From: Incurvaria masculella
Lineage: Eukaryota; Arthropoda; Insecta; Lepidoptera; Incurvariidae
Reading direction: 5' to 3'
Assembly: GCA_946894095.1 (NCBI GenBank)
Contig: OX335642.1
Coordinates: 28,965,021-29,029,020, forward strand
Length of the DNA: 64,000 nucleotides
Part shown: positions 13,254 through 25,384 of the stretch, in pieces
Layout: each line of letters starts with the position of its first letter
Position numbering within the stretch: the first letter of the stretch is position 1
Made by a program: the position numbers and the translations under genes
The notes under the pieces: model-generated
The model's input: only the letters and a program-made list of their open reading frames with translations
The model's database searches: none
Told to the model about the DNA's origin: nothing

Positions 13254-13330
13254 GGTGACAGATAATGTGTGCTTTGCGCTGTGGGAGATATGTATTTATA
13301 ATTGCACTGATTATTGTTATCCGATAAAGC
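13254..13330 (-). promoter_or_regulatory. Core promoter of gene A (GATA site + TATA box)
   Basis: Read on the minus strand, GATAA (13321-13317, with a second GATAA in the opposite orientation at 13323-13327) is followed by TTATAAAT (13301-13294) and the ATG at 13253. The 5' UTR would be only about 15 nt. The arrangement recurs at B, C, D and E. Confidence 0.7.
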
Positions 13331-13629
13331 GATTCTGACTTATGTAGAGTTAGGCGCTGATTGGTTTGGAAAAAAACTTATGTATGTTAGGTCTAAGAAG
13401 CGACATCTAAATGTATAGGCATAGCAGCAGGCGGTTGTTGCGAATCGATCGATTAAAAAATGTGCAGTTATCGCGTTTACTTTAATGTAGAAACTGTATT
13501 AGTATATTTATAAATTTGAATGTAAGCATGACATTTTCATTGGAGTATTGCAAGCACTAAATAGCAGAAAAAATATTGGTTTGATTTAACATTCGTCTGA
13601 AGCAGTATCTCATGTAGATCTAACTGTGA

Positions 13630-14110
13630 CGCGGCTCCGTCCTTTCAGGGTGCAACTCTGCGTATTGACGACCACATAGAGATCCTCGGTGTCGTCTTGA
13701 CGCATGACCTGAACTTCGGACGCCATATAGAAGATAAAGTCAACCTGGGAGTCCTCAGTCAGAGCGGCGGACCAAACACTGCTCTCCTAGAAATCGCAGA
13801 TAAGGTATTGCTTGGAATGTTGTTCACATATGTGGGACGGTTAAGCTAAATACCTGCCTGCTTGGCTCCCTGGAGTCGATACGACGTTGTGCCGTGCTTC
13901 CAGTCCATGACCTCCCGGTATCCCTGATTTGGGAGACCCTCCAAATCCGAGGGCATGTAGGTCTCTCTCTAGAACCATCATGGAGAATGCTCTTCAGGGC
14001 TGTATAACACATAATCTACCATAGCTCAACGCGGAAACTGTCGACAGTCCCAAAATTAGACTGTGAATTCTTCCTGCCAGGTATTTCTCCCAAAGTACCA
14101 CCTGGGGTCA
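13630..14110 (+). mobile_element. Jockey-like LINE reverse-transcriptase fragment
   Basis: Plus strand reads RIDDHIEILGVVLTHDLNFG and then LLGSLDSIRRCAV in a shifted frame, the LGV...DxxLxF and L..IRRRA-type segments near the C-terminal end of non-LTR reverse transcriptases. Several frameshifts; dead. Lies between A and B. Confidence 0.65.
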
Positions 14111-14430
14111 TCTAGTCACGCTTTATACAACGATTCAAACAATTTTTAGGACCACATAAAAATAACAAATTCAGTAAACGTCAAAAATAAAACAGTAAAC
14201 TTTTAGAAAATACATACACACATACTGAAATAATATTAATAACGACGAAACTGTATATTTGACTTTTTTAAATGAGTAATTGTTCTAATCGGATAAATAA
14301 TTTCAACTTAACTTACCCACATCACCATTTTAAACAATTCAGACTACGCACCAATAGCCGACACACCAATTTAATGTTAAGCCTCAAGCCGAGCTAGTAG
14401 GGAAAATTATGTAAATAATTTAAATATTTC

Positions 14431-14433
14431 TAT

Positions 14434-14488
<55 letters not shown>

Positions 14489-14491
14489 TTT
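14431..14491. repeat. (TTTA)n microsatellite
   Basis: About 15 uninterrupted TTTA units between gene A and gene B. Confidence 0.95.
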
Positions 14492-14788
14492 GACAAATAC
14501 ATACATTTTACATAACAGAAAACCAAGGCGTAGAAATGTAGCAAACTTAATTTCAATATGGAAGAAAAAAAAACAGACATTTAATTAACTATTTTTTATT
14601 ATATTCAAACATGGTGTGAAGAAGCACCTGACCGGTTGGTACGATTTTTGCACACCCGCAGATGTTCGAAAACCGGCATCATCGGTAACCTTGGTTAGGG
14701 TTTGACGTACGCCATGCATTTTGTGGGAGTTCAACAAAAGTCACCCATATTATAAAAAAGAAATTATCTGTTCTCTCTTTCTTGCGTA

Positions 14789-14794
14789 TTTATT
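14789..14794 (-). terminator. Polyadenylation signal of gene B
   Basis: AATAAA on the minus strand, 57 nt after the stop codon. The aligned sequence of gene A (near 4915-4940) does not preserve it. Confidence 0.6.
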
Positions 14795-14850
14795 TCCAGA
14801 ACACATGCAAAATACGATTTTAAAGTATACATTCTATATCAGCCACGGAT

Positions 14851-17800
14851 TCACAGGCCCAAGGGATTTCCTAGCCAAGGGTAGGTTCGAGGACACGCCG
14901 TGCAGACACCCATCCAATATTCCAGCTGAAAAAAAAATTCATGTTAATAGAGAATTAGAGAATACTATACTTTACGGTAATTAAATAAAATGAGGGGTTG
15001 TGGCCAAAGAGAGACCTGCATTTATATTCCATTTATTCAGAAAACGCAAACCCACTAACACGATATTAGCCCAACACACCGAATTCCCTAAGGAATTCGG
15101 TGCCATGCCTGGACCACGGTGCTTGGCTACATTGAACTGGATGAAAAACACAGATTTTTTTATTTCTGCTTCGACCATATTTCGGGGAAGTGGATCTACA
15201 GTGTTACATAGATTTCAAACCATAGAACAGCTCGCATTCTTAGCGAAAATGACATGTTAAAAGGCATGTCACATGCATGTATTATTCCTTGGAGTAAGTG
15301 ACGTACCTGCTTAGTACTAAAAAGTACATTCTTATATTAAATATCAAGAAAGTGGTGGCGGTGATTTGAAATCATGACCTCTGGCATGTCTACCCGCCCC
15401 TGGGCTACGAGTGAGCCTTGCATCCTGAGTGGGCAGTCTGAGTTCTCACCGAAATTGGCGTTTACGGCAAACCGATCGACTGGCGTTTTCTCCAAACTCC
15501 ATACAAGTTTTTACTAGATATTCTGTGGTTTTACTTCTTCAAGCTGTCAAAGTCAAACGTGGACTTCCGATTTGTATGAAAACGCGGAGTGGACGTAAAC
15601 GGCAACGTCGACGTATTTACGGCAACGTTGAGTAAGCTGTCAAATCAAGCTCGGACTCGCAAATGTTAGTTCGCTTAACGCCCGCTGCGCGCGCTCTTCA
15701 ATTTCTCCATACAATTGAAAACGCCAGTCGATCGGTTTGCCGTAACGCCAATTTAGGTGACAACTTAGACTACCGGCTCAGGTTACGACTACATACTTTA
15801 TGCTCCCGCCAGGGATGAATGATACCATCTAGTGGGTAAAGGGACTCTTTTTATATGCAATCTAAACTACAGCTAGGGTTGTCAGTCCGTGTTCTAACCT
15901 AAATTGGCGTTTACGGAACTTCGAAGTTACGTAAAAACGTCAAACTCCATACAAGTTTTTCCTAGTTATTCCGTGGTTTTACTTCTTCAAGCTGTCAAAG
16001 TCAAACTCGAATTTCCGATTTGTATGAAAACGCGGCATCGTCGGCGTAAACGGCTAATCAGTAAGCTGTCAAACCAAACTGAGACTCGCAAATGTTGGTG
16101 CGCTGTTCCGACCCATATAAAGTTGTTTGCACACATAACGCAAAAAGTATTGCACTTTAAGCCACGAATTAATAATAAAAGTTTAATATAGTCATATTAC
16201 TTGCAGCGAAAACAATTTCACAATTTCAGGATTATTGGTTTTGTTATAATTTATTTAAATACGATTTTTATTTAACAGCGCCATCTAACGGTGTAAAACT
16301 TCTAATCGGCAATTACAACGAAACTATTAAAACTGAAATTGTGAATATGTTTTCGCTGCAACTATGGCTATATTTAATATTTTTGACGAATTCGTGCCTT
16401 AAAGTGCAATACTTTTTGCGTTCTGTGTAAAAAAAACATTGTATGGGTCGGAACATCCTTAAAGTGCAATACTTTTTGCGTTCTGTGTAAAAAAAACATT
16501 GTATGGGTCGGAACATCCTTATTCATACATCTGAAAACGTTAGTCCATCGGTTTGGCATAAACGCCAATTTAGGTGACAAGTGGGACTAGGGGTACTGCT
16601 TCAGCCGTCGAACATTACACATCCAGAAGCTGAATGCGTCCAGTATTGATAAACCACGAAGATCGAATACCGAAGCATTGTCGCGCCACTGGGCTATCAA
16701 TCATGTAGATTAAGTTATGTACTCACTTGGTTGTCCTCGGAGAATAGAGGACAGCTGTTAGCGTTGCAAGGACGCGGAGTAGGAGAAGTGCATCGGCCTA
16801 TTTCTGATGTATTATACTCAGACAGCGGGACAGGGTTCCTTGTCCACTCGATAACCTTGTTAGCTTGGACCTGTCAAATTAAGGATGTCGAAGAAAGTCA
16901 GTAGAGGCAATATCGAATCGATCAAGCTGAAAATAGATAGAAATAGAGTAGAAATTGGAAATGTTCCAAGCGCAACTTTTCTTTAAATCGCTCCTTTTTT
17001 AAAAGTGTTCATTATTTGCGCCATCGCCAAATACTTTGTTTTCGATCCGGGGGCTACCATAGTAAATAACTCGCCGGGTGAATAGCAGGTGAACCGACAA
17101 AATAGTGATTAAATATGACGTTTGGTTGCAATTCTTAGGGCCTTTTTCACATAATTCTGATTAGCTTAATCGCCACATGTTAAGGGCCTTTCTTAGTAGT
17201 CAATAATAATACAAGATAATTAGCACTTAAGTAATAAAGGCCCTTTAAGTGTCGATTAAAATAGATCGGCAGTTCGTGAAAACCAGGCTTACCATACCAA
17301 GTGAATTCTAAGGGCCGAGTGCACGAAAGCAAAAAAATCAAAATCAACGTCAAAGTATGATCAAACACGCCACTTTGTGTGAACAGTAGGGAAGTAGCTC
17401 TATACGGATCACTAAAAGTGACGTGTTTGATCATTGATTAACTCGGCGGTCTCTTCGTGCAACCGGGGCTAAGTCCGCTAATAGATAACTCCACTTTCGA
17501 GCGTTGGCGTTATGAAATAATCCCGGAATCACACAAAATTGTATCAAACCACTATGTTATGTATGTGGCTAGTTGTGAAATATATTAAATAACTTAAGTG
17601 AAGTGACAACTACCTTCAAGTCACAATATTTAGTTTGACGGCTTACCGCGCGTGTGAGGAGCAGGACGTGCTGCTCGACGTCAAACTAAATATATTGTAG
17701 TTATGTCCCGCGTAAGTTTAAAAAAAATATTAATACCTTCAAGTCAGTTAGAAGAAAACCTGAGCAGGCAGTACCGCTGCTCCTGATGAATAACTCACTA

Positions 17801-20800
17801 ATCCAGTCATACCCTGCTTGTAAGTGAATATATAACACACTATAACTGCATCACGCTCTTATAACGCTAACGCTCGGAAGTGGAGTTATCTATTAGCGGA
17901 CTTAGGCTCCTGGTAAATTTCAATTCACTTAGGTGAATAATAACACGTCGTTTGACGGTAAGCAGTTAGCAAACTAAACATCAGATTAAATGACTATCTC
18001 ACCTGTTCATCTTCTTTTCACATGGCAAGTTAACTTACCAAGGTAACCCCCCAGGTCTGCCGAAAGTAAATAAACATTGTCATACGTATTAGACATTTGC
18101 GAAGCATTTTCAAAGCCGGATGGCGTACATTATCTTATAATGAACACGACTACATTGAACCGGAACCCATGTAAAATTGTGGTAGCGTTAAGCCAGCCTA
18201 TGTTGATACCATCGCATTGGATGAAAATATAGCCGAAAAAAATGGCTGTGTTTTCCTGTAGTTCAATGCAGCAATGCTCATTAAGGGAAGTATAAGGGGT
18301 CAAAAAATTACTTCAAATATAATATAACACACGGCTGCTGCTCGCCAGTTCCTTTTTATTGAACTAGCGGTTTTTAGCGGTAAGCGCGGCATATGGCGTA
18401 CACCAGCGTCAATTAAGAATAAACACCCATAGATAAATCAAAATATAAAAGTTAGTGTATGCCCAGGAAACGGTATTAAAATCGTCGGGACGTTGCTTAT
18501 ATTCTTTAAAAAAATATGTTTTTGAACACCTATGTATTTACTATGTTTTACAAGGTTTCAGGCCGGTGGCGCTTGGAAACTATAAGTGATTTAGAACATT
18601 TACCTTTTTTGTGGTACAAGAAAACATTTGTATCTAGGGAATAAGCGTGAATTATATTGATACGTATTAAGTAGACTTTACAAATCAAAAACATAAATTT
18701 CGCTCGCCTGAAAAACATTTTTACCGATTGCCGCGTGTTTAGATTAAATTTGTTGAATGATTCCAAAGCTTACCATGTAAACATCTTCCAAGGTATTAAT
18801 CATGTTCAAAAAGCGGACTAGAGCTCTCTCCACGGCTGGGTTGATTGCCAGGAACCACTCGTGTGTGAAGAAGCCGAAAGGTGCGCGATTGCCCAAGTAG
18901 TGTCGTTCGAAGTTTCTCACAATAAACTGGAACCAGGCCTCCTCGTCTCCAAAGTCAGGTCTGAAAACATACGATCTCTAAGCTTTGGCGCAAGAACTTT
19001 TAAGGTAATGGAAGGAATGTTAAAGCATATCATATATAGAATGTCCAGGAACAAATGGATAATTTTTGATATGATTTATCTTCAGCTATAATATTATTGT
19101 CTAGCATCAGTGTCGGAGTTTGGGGTGGCGAGCAGGGCAACAGCCCGGGGCCTCGCACTTGCAGGGGCCTCGCGCACTCGCGCAACAACCCTAGTAGAAA
19201 AATATTAGGCACTAATATGTTTATTTGAATTTCTTGCCGTACGTCTCGCACATAAAACTAACGTCAACGTCACACCACTCGGGCTCTTTTATTTGTAGTG
19301 ATCGCGGATAATATGACATAATTTCAGGCTTGAAATATAAAAGAAGATAATATTACCCAAAGTGTACGATTATCGAAGTGGTCCTGAAAATTATAGCCAA
19401 GACACATCTAAAAGTTGCGTCGAGGCTATAAATATTAAAACATTTCTGCCAAACCTGACATAATATCGGCTTTCAGCTCTTGCTAAAATTTCAAAGGAAA
19501 ATGACGTAGCTCTTTACTTAGATTATTATGATTTAATTAATGTGTTTAGTCTTAGAGAAAGCCGCAAAATCGAACCTTAGTTTCTCATGATTAATAATAA
19601 TTTGTTATCTATGCGTTTATTATTATTATTTTATTTCCAAAAAACAATTTACTCCTCTATATTTATTTATTCATAACTTTGCATTAAAACTCATTCCTAA
19701 ACGACAAGGGCCTCGCAATGGCTAAAGTCCGCCCCTGTCGAGCATCCTAGACGTGTTCATTTATAAATATTGTTTACCTTATTATTATTTGGTGTCCACA
19801 AAAACCAAAAATTCAACGGTTATTTTAAATCAACTATTTTAACAGAATGTATTGTTATTTTAAAAAAAAATATGTGTGAAAAGTATATATTACAATGCTT
19901 TAATTCCTTGCTATAATAAGTGCTTAGGTAAATAGTTAATATTTGCTATTAATGAACGAAAGCAGGAAATGTTTCCATTTAACAACATCGCAATATTGGG
20001 TAATTTCGGTTATTTCGCAAAATTTTTGGTTTTTATTATAATATATCTTTTTATTAAGGGCAATAGTTTTGCCGTTAGCATTTTTTAACATATTCATTCA
20101 TTGCCGAAGCCAGATTCTGTATACCAGAAGCTTGAGTCCGCTAATAGATAGATGAGACAACATAAAATTTTGTACAATTTTGTTTGATTCCGGGGTTATC
20201 TCATCACGCTAACGCACGAAAGTGGAGTTATCTATTAGCGGACTTACATTAGATATACAAAAATATGCATAAGAATCATAATAATCAAGGATTGTGACGG
20301 TTCAAGAGTAATTGACTTACATTTGAAGCGCTAAAATAAATAAATATTTAATTTAAAGAAAAATGGTCTAGTTCATTCTATCCAGTTCTCCGGAATCTAC
20401 TTTACATTTCCGAGATGTAAAGTAGATTCCAAATCAAACGAATAACCAACACGTACACGTTGAGACATGCATCCACCATAGCGCAAGGGAAGTCAGCATC
20501 GTCGATCCAACTGATCATGGGCTTGACCCAGGGCCCGGGGATAGAGGCGTTTGGGCAAGGCGGCACGGGGCACTCCTGTGTGCTCGCGTAGTGCAGGGTG
20601 TACGGCCAGAGACCAGGGTCGACGAACGTGAACGTAGGCCAAGATGAGTCGTACAGCAGGTTGACGGTGGGGTTCGCCATCATTTGGAAGCTTGCGTTAC
20701 CAATCATTTGGAGGTAGGGCATTCGACATCCTAGAATACAAAAAATAAATCTAATATTTTTTATTGTAGAATGAACTAAAGCTATCTTAAATTGAAATTG

Positions 20801-22602
20801 AAAAGTCTAAATATCTAAAATTAAAACTAAACCTAACACTAAATAGAAATTTGGATCGTAGAACAACCCAATGGAATATGTCACCTTCCCGGTGGGACGA
20901 ACTTAAAACCGTGCCATTGCGCTCTGGGTCCTTCTCAGTTTCAAAGAAAAAGACAGGCTCCGTTATAAGTATATTATATAATGGACCTTCCCTTTATGAG
21001 CACGGCTACATTGAACTGGATGGAAAACACGGACAATTCTTCATTGCCGCTTCAACCCTCTTTCATCCAATGCGATGGTACCAACCCGGGCGGGCTTAAA
21101 CCCTACCACCTAGCAGGGGAAGGGGACCTACAGTTTTACATGGATTCCGAACCATGGAGCAGCTCGCATTCGTGACGAAATGCACTTATCGAGCTCGGAA
21201 AGAGACAGACAGTGCTGCATGTCGGAATTGAACCCAGGTCTCTGGAACGCTAGGCCAGTCCCCGCGCCACTAGGCTACGAGCCTTGGTAATGAAGATTAT
21301 TAAACAAGTACGGAGGCGTAGTAAAAAAACTAAAGAAACCCACCCTTGATATCTTGAAATGGGATATTTGCGAAATGTGCCATTTGTAATTTCTGATCTC
21401 CAAACTCTTCCATCATAATTTCATAAGTGGCTTCTTGCCAGTATGACTGAGGTGTGCGATGCGAAATTGAATGCAGAGCAATCTCATGGCCCTGGAAAGA
21501 AAGCGAATTTATTCGATGACCAATAAAAATAATTTCCACCGCGAGGATTTTTATTATTTTTATTATTTTACGGTGTTATAAATAAAAAAAGTTCGTCTTA
21601 AAATATAGTACATAACTGACAATGCTTTTTAATTTTTTTTAACGAGGTAATTTAAATTTTACCAACCTGATTGTACAGCTCATTGACCAACTGATAGTTG
21701 GTGTACTCGTGGCTGACGTAAAAGGTGGCCTCTGAAGAGCAGCCATTTTGGTTCGTGCGGTTCGCGAACAAGCGGCGGTATGTCTCGATGTTGATAACGT
21801 TCACTCCATCGTCAAATGTGACAGTTACGAACTGGAATATGTGTATAATTATTGAAATGTATTAGAAAGTAAACATCAGGAAATATGGTTTATTTTTATG
21901 GTTTCGTTTAGCGTAAGATATGATTTGTTTAGTTAGGTAATTTCATAAAGTAAAATTGAATGTGTTTGAACACGAATCTACATTTTTTCTTTAGGAATAA
22001 TTTCTTCTTTAAAAATGTGTTCCATAATAAGTATTATTTTTAAGAGCACAATTTTACGAAAAGAAGCAGTGGCAAATAAAGAAAATAAATTTAAATGAAA
22101 ATGAATATAATATGCCTAGAACGAACCTAAGAAGTTTTCACCCGAGTGTCTGTAATCAACACCACCACAAGCAAAATTGTACAAATATATGTAACTGATA
22201 TGACTGTTAAAGTGCCAAAGAGTTACAGACACAAATACAAATCCTAGATTTAGAAAAAAAAATGAAAGTTAACTTTGAAGAAGTTTGAAATACATGCAAT
22301 TATTTTAAAAGAAAGCATAACTTTAAGTGTTGCGTGCGTATAACTAACTTGGCAGTTTAAAAAAACGCAGGCAGACCATTTCGAATAAAACTTAACGCAA
22401 CGTTTTGCATAAAGTGGGTTTTTGTGCTTACTTGAGGAACATGCCTTGGCGCCAGACCTCCAGGGATATCTGTAGAAGAGCACCTGCACTCGGGCAGCTG
22501 GCAGGTCTCTTGGTCACATGGCTCGGCCAAAGGTAACTCCTGGCCCTTAGATAATGTCACCAGACCCAGACACAGGGTCACAACAACCGTGCACACCTTC
22601 AT
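14851..22602 (-). CDS. CDA: Chitin deacetylase-like gene B (group V type), 7 exons, intact
   Basis: Exons: 22602-22432, 21831-21667, 21491-21344, 20730-20457, 18960-18774, 16870-16727, 14925-14851; GT/AG throughout; 387 residues. Signal peptide (about 1-20), cysteine-rich linker, deacetylase domain. Motifs: TFDDG with D64-D65, HSISH with H119/H123, RMPY with R164, YDSSW with D189, THEW with H286. Compared with A, exon 4 has two extra codons (NPTV region) and exon 6 lacks one codon (SCPLF against NCGPL). An in-frame ATG at 22644 would add 14 residues, but it overlaps the TATA box, so translation must start at 22602. A polyadenylation signal (AATAAA, minus strand) is at 14794-14789. Role as for A: probable secreted midgut chitin deacetylase. 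Introns 4-6 are swollen by MITEs and a SINE. Confidence 0.93.
15060..15235 (-). mobile_element. SINE body fragment (gene B intron 6)
   Basis: Minus-oriented match to the SINE body: CCAACACACCGAATTCCC, TGGCTACATTGAACTGGATG, then a damaged end. Confidence 0.6.
15436..15770. mobile_element. MITE with about 54-bp terminal inverted repeats
   Basis: The left end GTCTGAGTTCTCACCGAAAT and the right end GACAACTTAGAC are imperfect inverted repeats; both arms contain AAATTGGCGTTTACGG-like and ACCGATCGACTGGCGTTTTC. 335 bp, no coding capacity. Confidence 0.75.
15885..16588. mobile_element. Second copy of the same MITE family, longer and rearranged
   Basis: Ends AGTCCGTGTTCTAACC and its counterpart GGTGACAAGTGGGACT; shares CTAAATTGGCGTTTACGG and the CTTCTTCAAGCTGTCAAAG core. 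Contains a 60-bp tandem duplication and an inverted AAAGTGCAATACTTTTTGCG block. Confidence 0.65.
16397..16518. repeat. Perfect 60-bp tandem duplication
   Basis: CCTTAAAGTGCAATACTTTT with the following 40 bases is repeated exactly twice with period 60. Confidence 0.95.
16610..16715 (-). mobile_element. tRNA-headed SINE relic, second family
   Basis: Minus strand carries TAGCCCAGTGGCGCGAC (good box A) and TATTCGATCTTC (weak box B), then a body with TCTGGATGTG. Similar to 1-150. Confidence 0.5.
17055..18050. mobile_element. MITE with CTCGCCGGGTGAA end, carrying a nested MITE
   Basis: Left end CCATAGTAAATAACTCGCC and right end GTTAACTTACCAAGGTAACC are imperfect inverted repeats. A shorter relative is at 59235-59485. 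The element at 17471-17905 sits inside. All within gene B intron 5. Confidence 0.6.
17471..17905. mobile_element. Nested MITE, TIR AAGTCCGCTAATAGATAACT
   Basis: AAGTCCGCTAATAGATAACT at the left is matched by its reverse complement ending TATTAGCGGACTT at the right; about 28-bp terminal repeats. Second copy at 20134-20247. Confidence 0.8.
20134..20247. mobile_element. Short copy of the AGTCCGCTAATAGAT MITE (gene B intron 4)
   Basis: Both ends present (GAGTCCGCTAATAGATAG and ATCTATTAGCGGACTT) but only 114 bp long, so an internal deletion derivative. Confidence 0.75.
20860..20970 (+). mobile_element. Fragment of the TTAA-flanked MITE family (gene B intron 3)
   Basis: Shares GCGCTCTGGGTCCTTCTC, GTTTCAAAGAAAAAGACAGG and a CCCGGTGGGAC block with 41563-42112 and 50841-51126; ends missing. 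Confidence 0.6.
20975..21285 (-). mobile_element. Near-complete tRNA-derived SINE (gene B intron 3)
   Basis: On the minus strand the head reads GGCTCGTAGCCTAGTGGCGC with box A TAGCCTAGTGG and box B GGTTCAATTCC, then the same body as 46693-47110. Confidence 0.8.
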
Positions 22603-22680
22603 GGTAACAGATAATGAGTGCTTTGCGCTGTGAGAGACATTCATTTATAATTGCACTGATTATTGTTATCCGATAAAGCG
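22603..22680 (-). promoter_or_regulatory. Core promoter of gene B (GATA site + TATA box)
   Basis: TTATAAAT at 22650-22643 with GATAA at 22670-22666 and an opposed GATAA at 22672-22676. About 50 bp around the TATA box is nearly identical to the gene A promoter, and patchy similarity continues for roughly 350 bp upstream, so the A/B duplication included the regulatory region. Confidence 0.7.
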
Positions 22681-23224
22681 ATATGGACGCATTTCATGCA
22701 TTTAAATATTGCGTTTGGCGGTGATTGTTTTGAAAATAATTAATGTAATTTAGGTTTTCAGAATGTTCAATGCTATGAAGCGAGATCAAAATATGTATGT
22801 TTCGCGTTTATTTTCATCTAGAAACTCTATTTACAAATTTAAGGCTAAGTACGACATTTTGCTTGGAGTATTTGCAAGCACATTTAGAAAAACACTGGTA
22901 AATTAATGGTATGAACATTCGTCTGAAGCCGAATCTCATGCAGAGCTAACTCTGTAAACTTCTGCCTCTCAGGGTTGACGCGTATATGGAATGAACCACA
23001 TTCTTTCTTACTGAAATTTCGTTAACAAGGCGTATTTATTTATGATTAGGAAACTAAATAAAATCCCTTCCCGGCTTACTAGGTTCAGCCCGCCTGGGTT
23101 GGTACCATGGCATTTGATGAAAATCTGGTCGAAGCGGCAATGAAGGATTGTCCCACTTTCAATCCAGTTTAATGCAGCAGTCTCGTTGTAGGTCGTACGA
23201 TATACGTCTTTACTTTGGAGAATA

Positions 23225-23480
23225 TCCACTTTCTACCATGGCTCAACGCGATACAGGCAGGGAATCCACCTATTCATTGTCGATATTCCTTAAATAAGAA
23301 CCCACCGATCCTCTTCATGTTTTACCTTTAGGATCGGTAAACTATGGAATCGACGCCCTGCCGAGGTTTTTTCCTCAAAGTACAACCTGGGGTCCTTCAA
23401 ACATGGTGTGAAGAAGAACCTGGCCGGCCGGCATGGCCCCTGTGAATGTCCGAAAGCCCATAGTCGATTTTGGGCGGCTC
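23225..23480 (+). mobile_element. LINE 3' tail fragment
   Basis: Plus strand reads FLPRTSRLWN in-frame style text (broken) followed by QSTTWGPSNM and NVRKP, the end of the Jockey-like family also seen at 24090-24830 and 56870-57570. Confidence 0.5.
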
Positions 23481-24089
23481 TTTTATGAGGACGCTTGCGC
23501 TATATGCCACGCTCAACATACAAAAAAAACCGGCCAAGTGCGAGTCGGACTCGCACATGAACGGTACCATCGTAAAATATAAAAAAAATCAGGTATTTTA
23601 CAATTTTTATTTTTTACCTATATGTTGTTATTTCAGCTGCCTAGCTATTACGGTTCATGAGATACAGCCCTATAACAGACTGACGGACAGCGGGGGCTTA
23701 GTAATAGGGTTCCGTTTGGCACTATTAAAACGAAAGGACCAGGAAATCGACTAGATGCACTGCTACAATTTCGTAATGACCAAATTAGCTTCATGACGCG
23801 TGATCTTTGATGTCTGACTTTTCAGTATTATGAATGATTTATACATTTCAACAATTGCTGATTTCAAAAGAGTCAATCGTAATGCAATCTTTTGAATGAT
23901 ACAGATAAAAAAATTATCAGTAAAATGTTTTTCAACGCTACAGTGTTTTACTGTCATTTACGAACACCATTTCTTCCATAAATAAAAGCAATATTTTCTC
24001 TATAAGTAACAGTGTTATCAGGTAGATTACGTGAGCATTATCATTTTTTAGGTGAAGCGCGGCATATGGCGTACGCCAGACTCTCACAT

Positions 24090-24830
24090 CAAGGGCTTTC
24101 TAACTTGCGATGCCGACGATGCCGATGTTTGAAAGACCCCAGGTTGTACTTCGTGGGAGATACCTATTCACCGACCCTATAGCAAAAGGATTTAGATGAT
24201 CGGTTGGTTCTGGAAGTCGACAGTGAATGAGACCTTTTTCTGCCTTTTCTGCTTTCAGCGATAGTAGAAAGAGAACGGAGGGGCTAATTTCCGACGAGCA
24301 TTCTCCATGGTAGAGACGTTTGAACACAGAGATACCCTACATCCCTTCGGACTTGAAGAGTCTTTAGGGAGTAATTCAAGATAACTCGGGGTCGTCGATG
24401 AGATGCACGCCACGGCGTTGCATCGAGTCCAGGGAGCCAAGCAGGTACTTCACTGAGCCGTCCAACTAATGCAAACAATACTCCTCGCAAGACCTTATCT
24501 GCGCTAGGTAGAGGAGTAGACGAGGTTGGGTCTATCTTCAATATGTTATCCTCAATTTAGATTATGCGTCAAAGCAACAGAAAGAATCTCTATAGGGATG
24601 GCCATATATGTAGGCGGCAATATGCAAGTTGTACCCTGGAAGGTTTTAGCTGCACTGGACTGAATTCGCTTCGTACTGAATAAGCACGCCTATGCTTGCT
24701 CGAGTTAAACTCGACGAGGTTCTGGAAACCGTTCTGCAAAAAAAAACCAGGGTCGCCTATCCTCTTCCACTCCAACCCAGCTTGCGCGGTGATCGGTGTA
24801 CCTGGCAAATACCGTGTTGCAATCTGCAAT
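24090..24830 (-). mobile_element. Jockey-like LINE fragment
   Basis: Minus-strand pieces in several frames: WLPGLDATPWRASHRR, LQVRRDVGYLCV, LPWRML, then FAIGSVNRYLPRSTTWG. These are the C-terminal blocks of the non-LTR reverse-transcriptase family present elsewhere in the window. Broken by frameshifts. Confidence 0.6.
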
Positions 24831-24869
24831 TATGCCCAAATTGCCTTCAAAGAAATGCTCAAACTGAGC

Positions 24870-25015
24870 TCATCATTTCATTTCATTTATTTAAACTTTT
24901 TGGTAGTCAAACTACACCAAGTTACGTCACAAAGATCCGCGAATTCGATCAACCCAGTAAAGAAGATCCCGCAAAGAAACTTCACGGGTTTACAGAACAT
25001 ATTTTTCCATCCACA
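24870..25015 (+). repeat. Short interspersed repeat with AGTAAAGAAGATCCCGCAAA
   Basis: Shared with 34237-34330 (minus), 35745-35870 (plus) and 48475-48605 (plus); each starts near TTATTTAAAC..TTGGTAGT and ends in TTCAC.GGTTTA. Confidence 0.6.
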
Positions 25016-25384
25016 ATTATGAAATACATACTTAGATCTAAATGCTACTGCCAAACAATTCCTTGGCAGAACAGATTAAGGCAAAGAACAAAGAACAATA
25101 GAAACAGCAACCCTCATTAATTTGCAGCAAAAAAAGGGTTGGGCCTATTGAAGAGAATGAAGAAGTGGCATGTGGTCGATATCGCCGTATGGCTTAAGTG
25201 GCTATATAATTGTATCGGAACCCGGCGGCGCATCGTATGTCAGTTCCCACCCACATAAGGCCTCCGATACATATGGGACTAAATTTACATTTTGAATGTA
25301 CGTTTAAGTTATTTGGGTAGCTCTTGAAGATTGGAGAAAGCGGGTCTTATAGTCGGGGCGCTAGATGGCATATATCCTTCCTTT

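Noticed and set aside
22603..22644. Upstream ATG extending gene B by 14 residues
   Set aside because: The ATG overlaps the TATA box, so it should not be in the mRNA, and the added residues are not a signal peptide.
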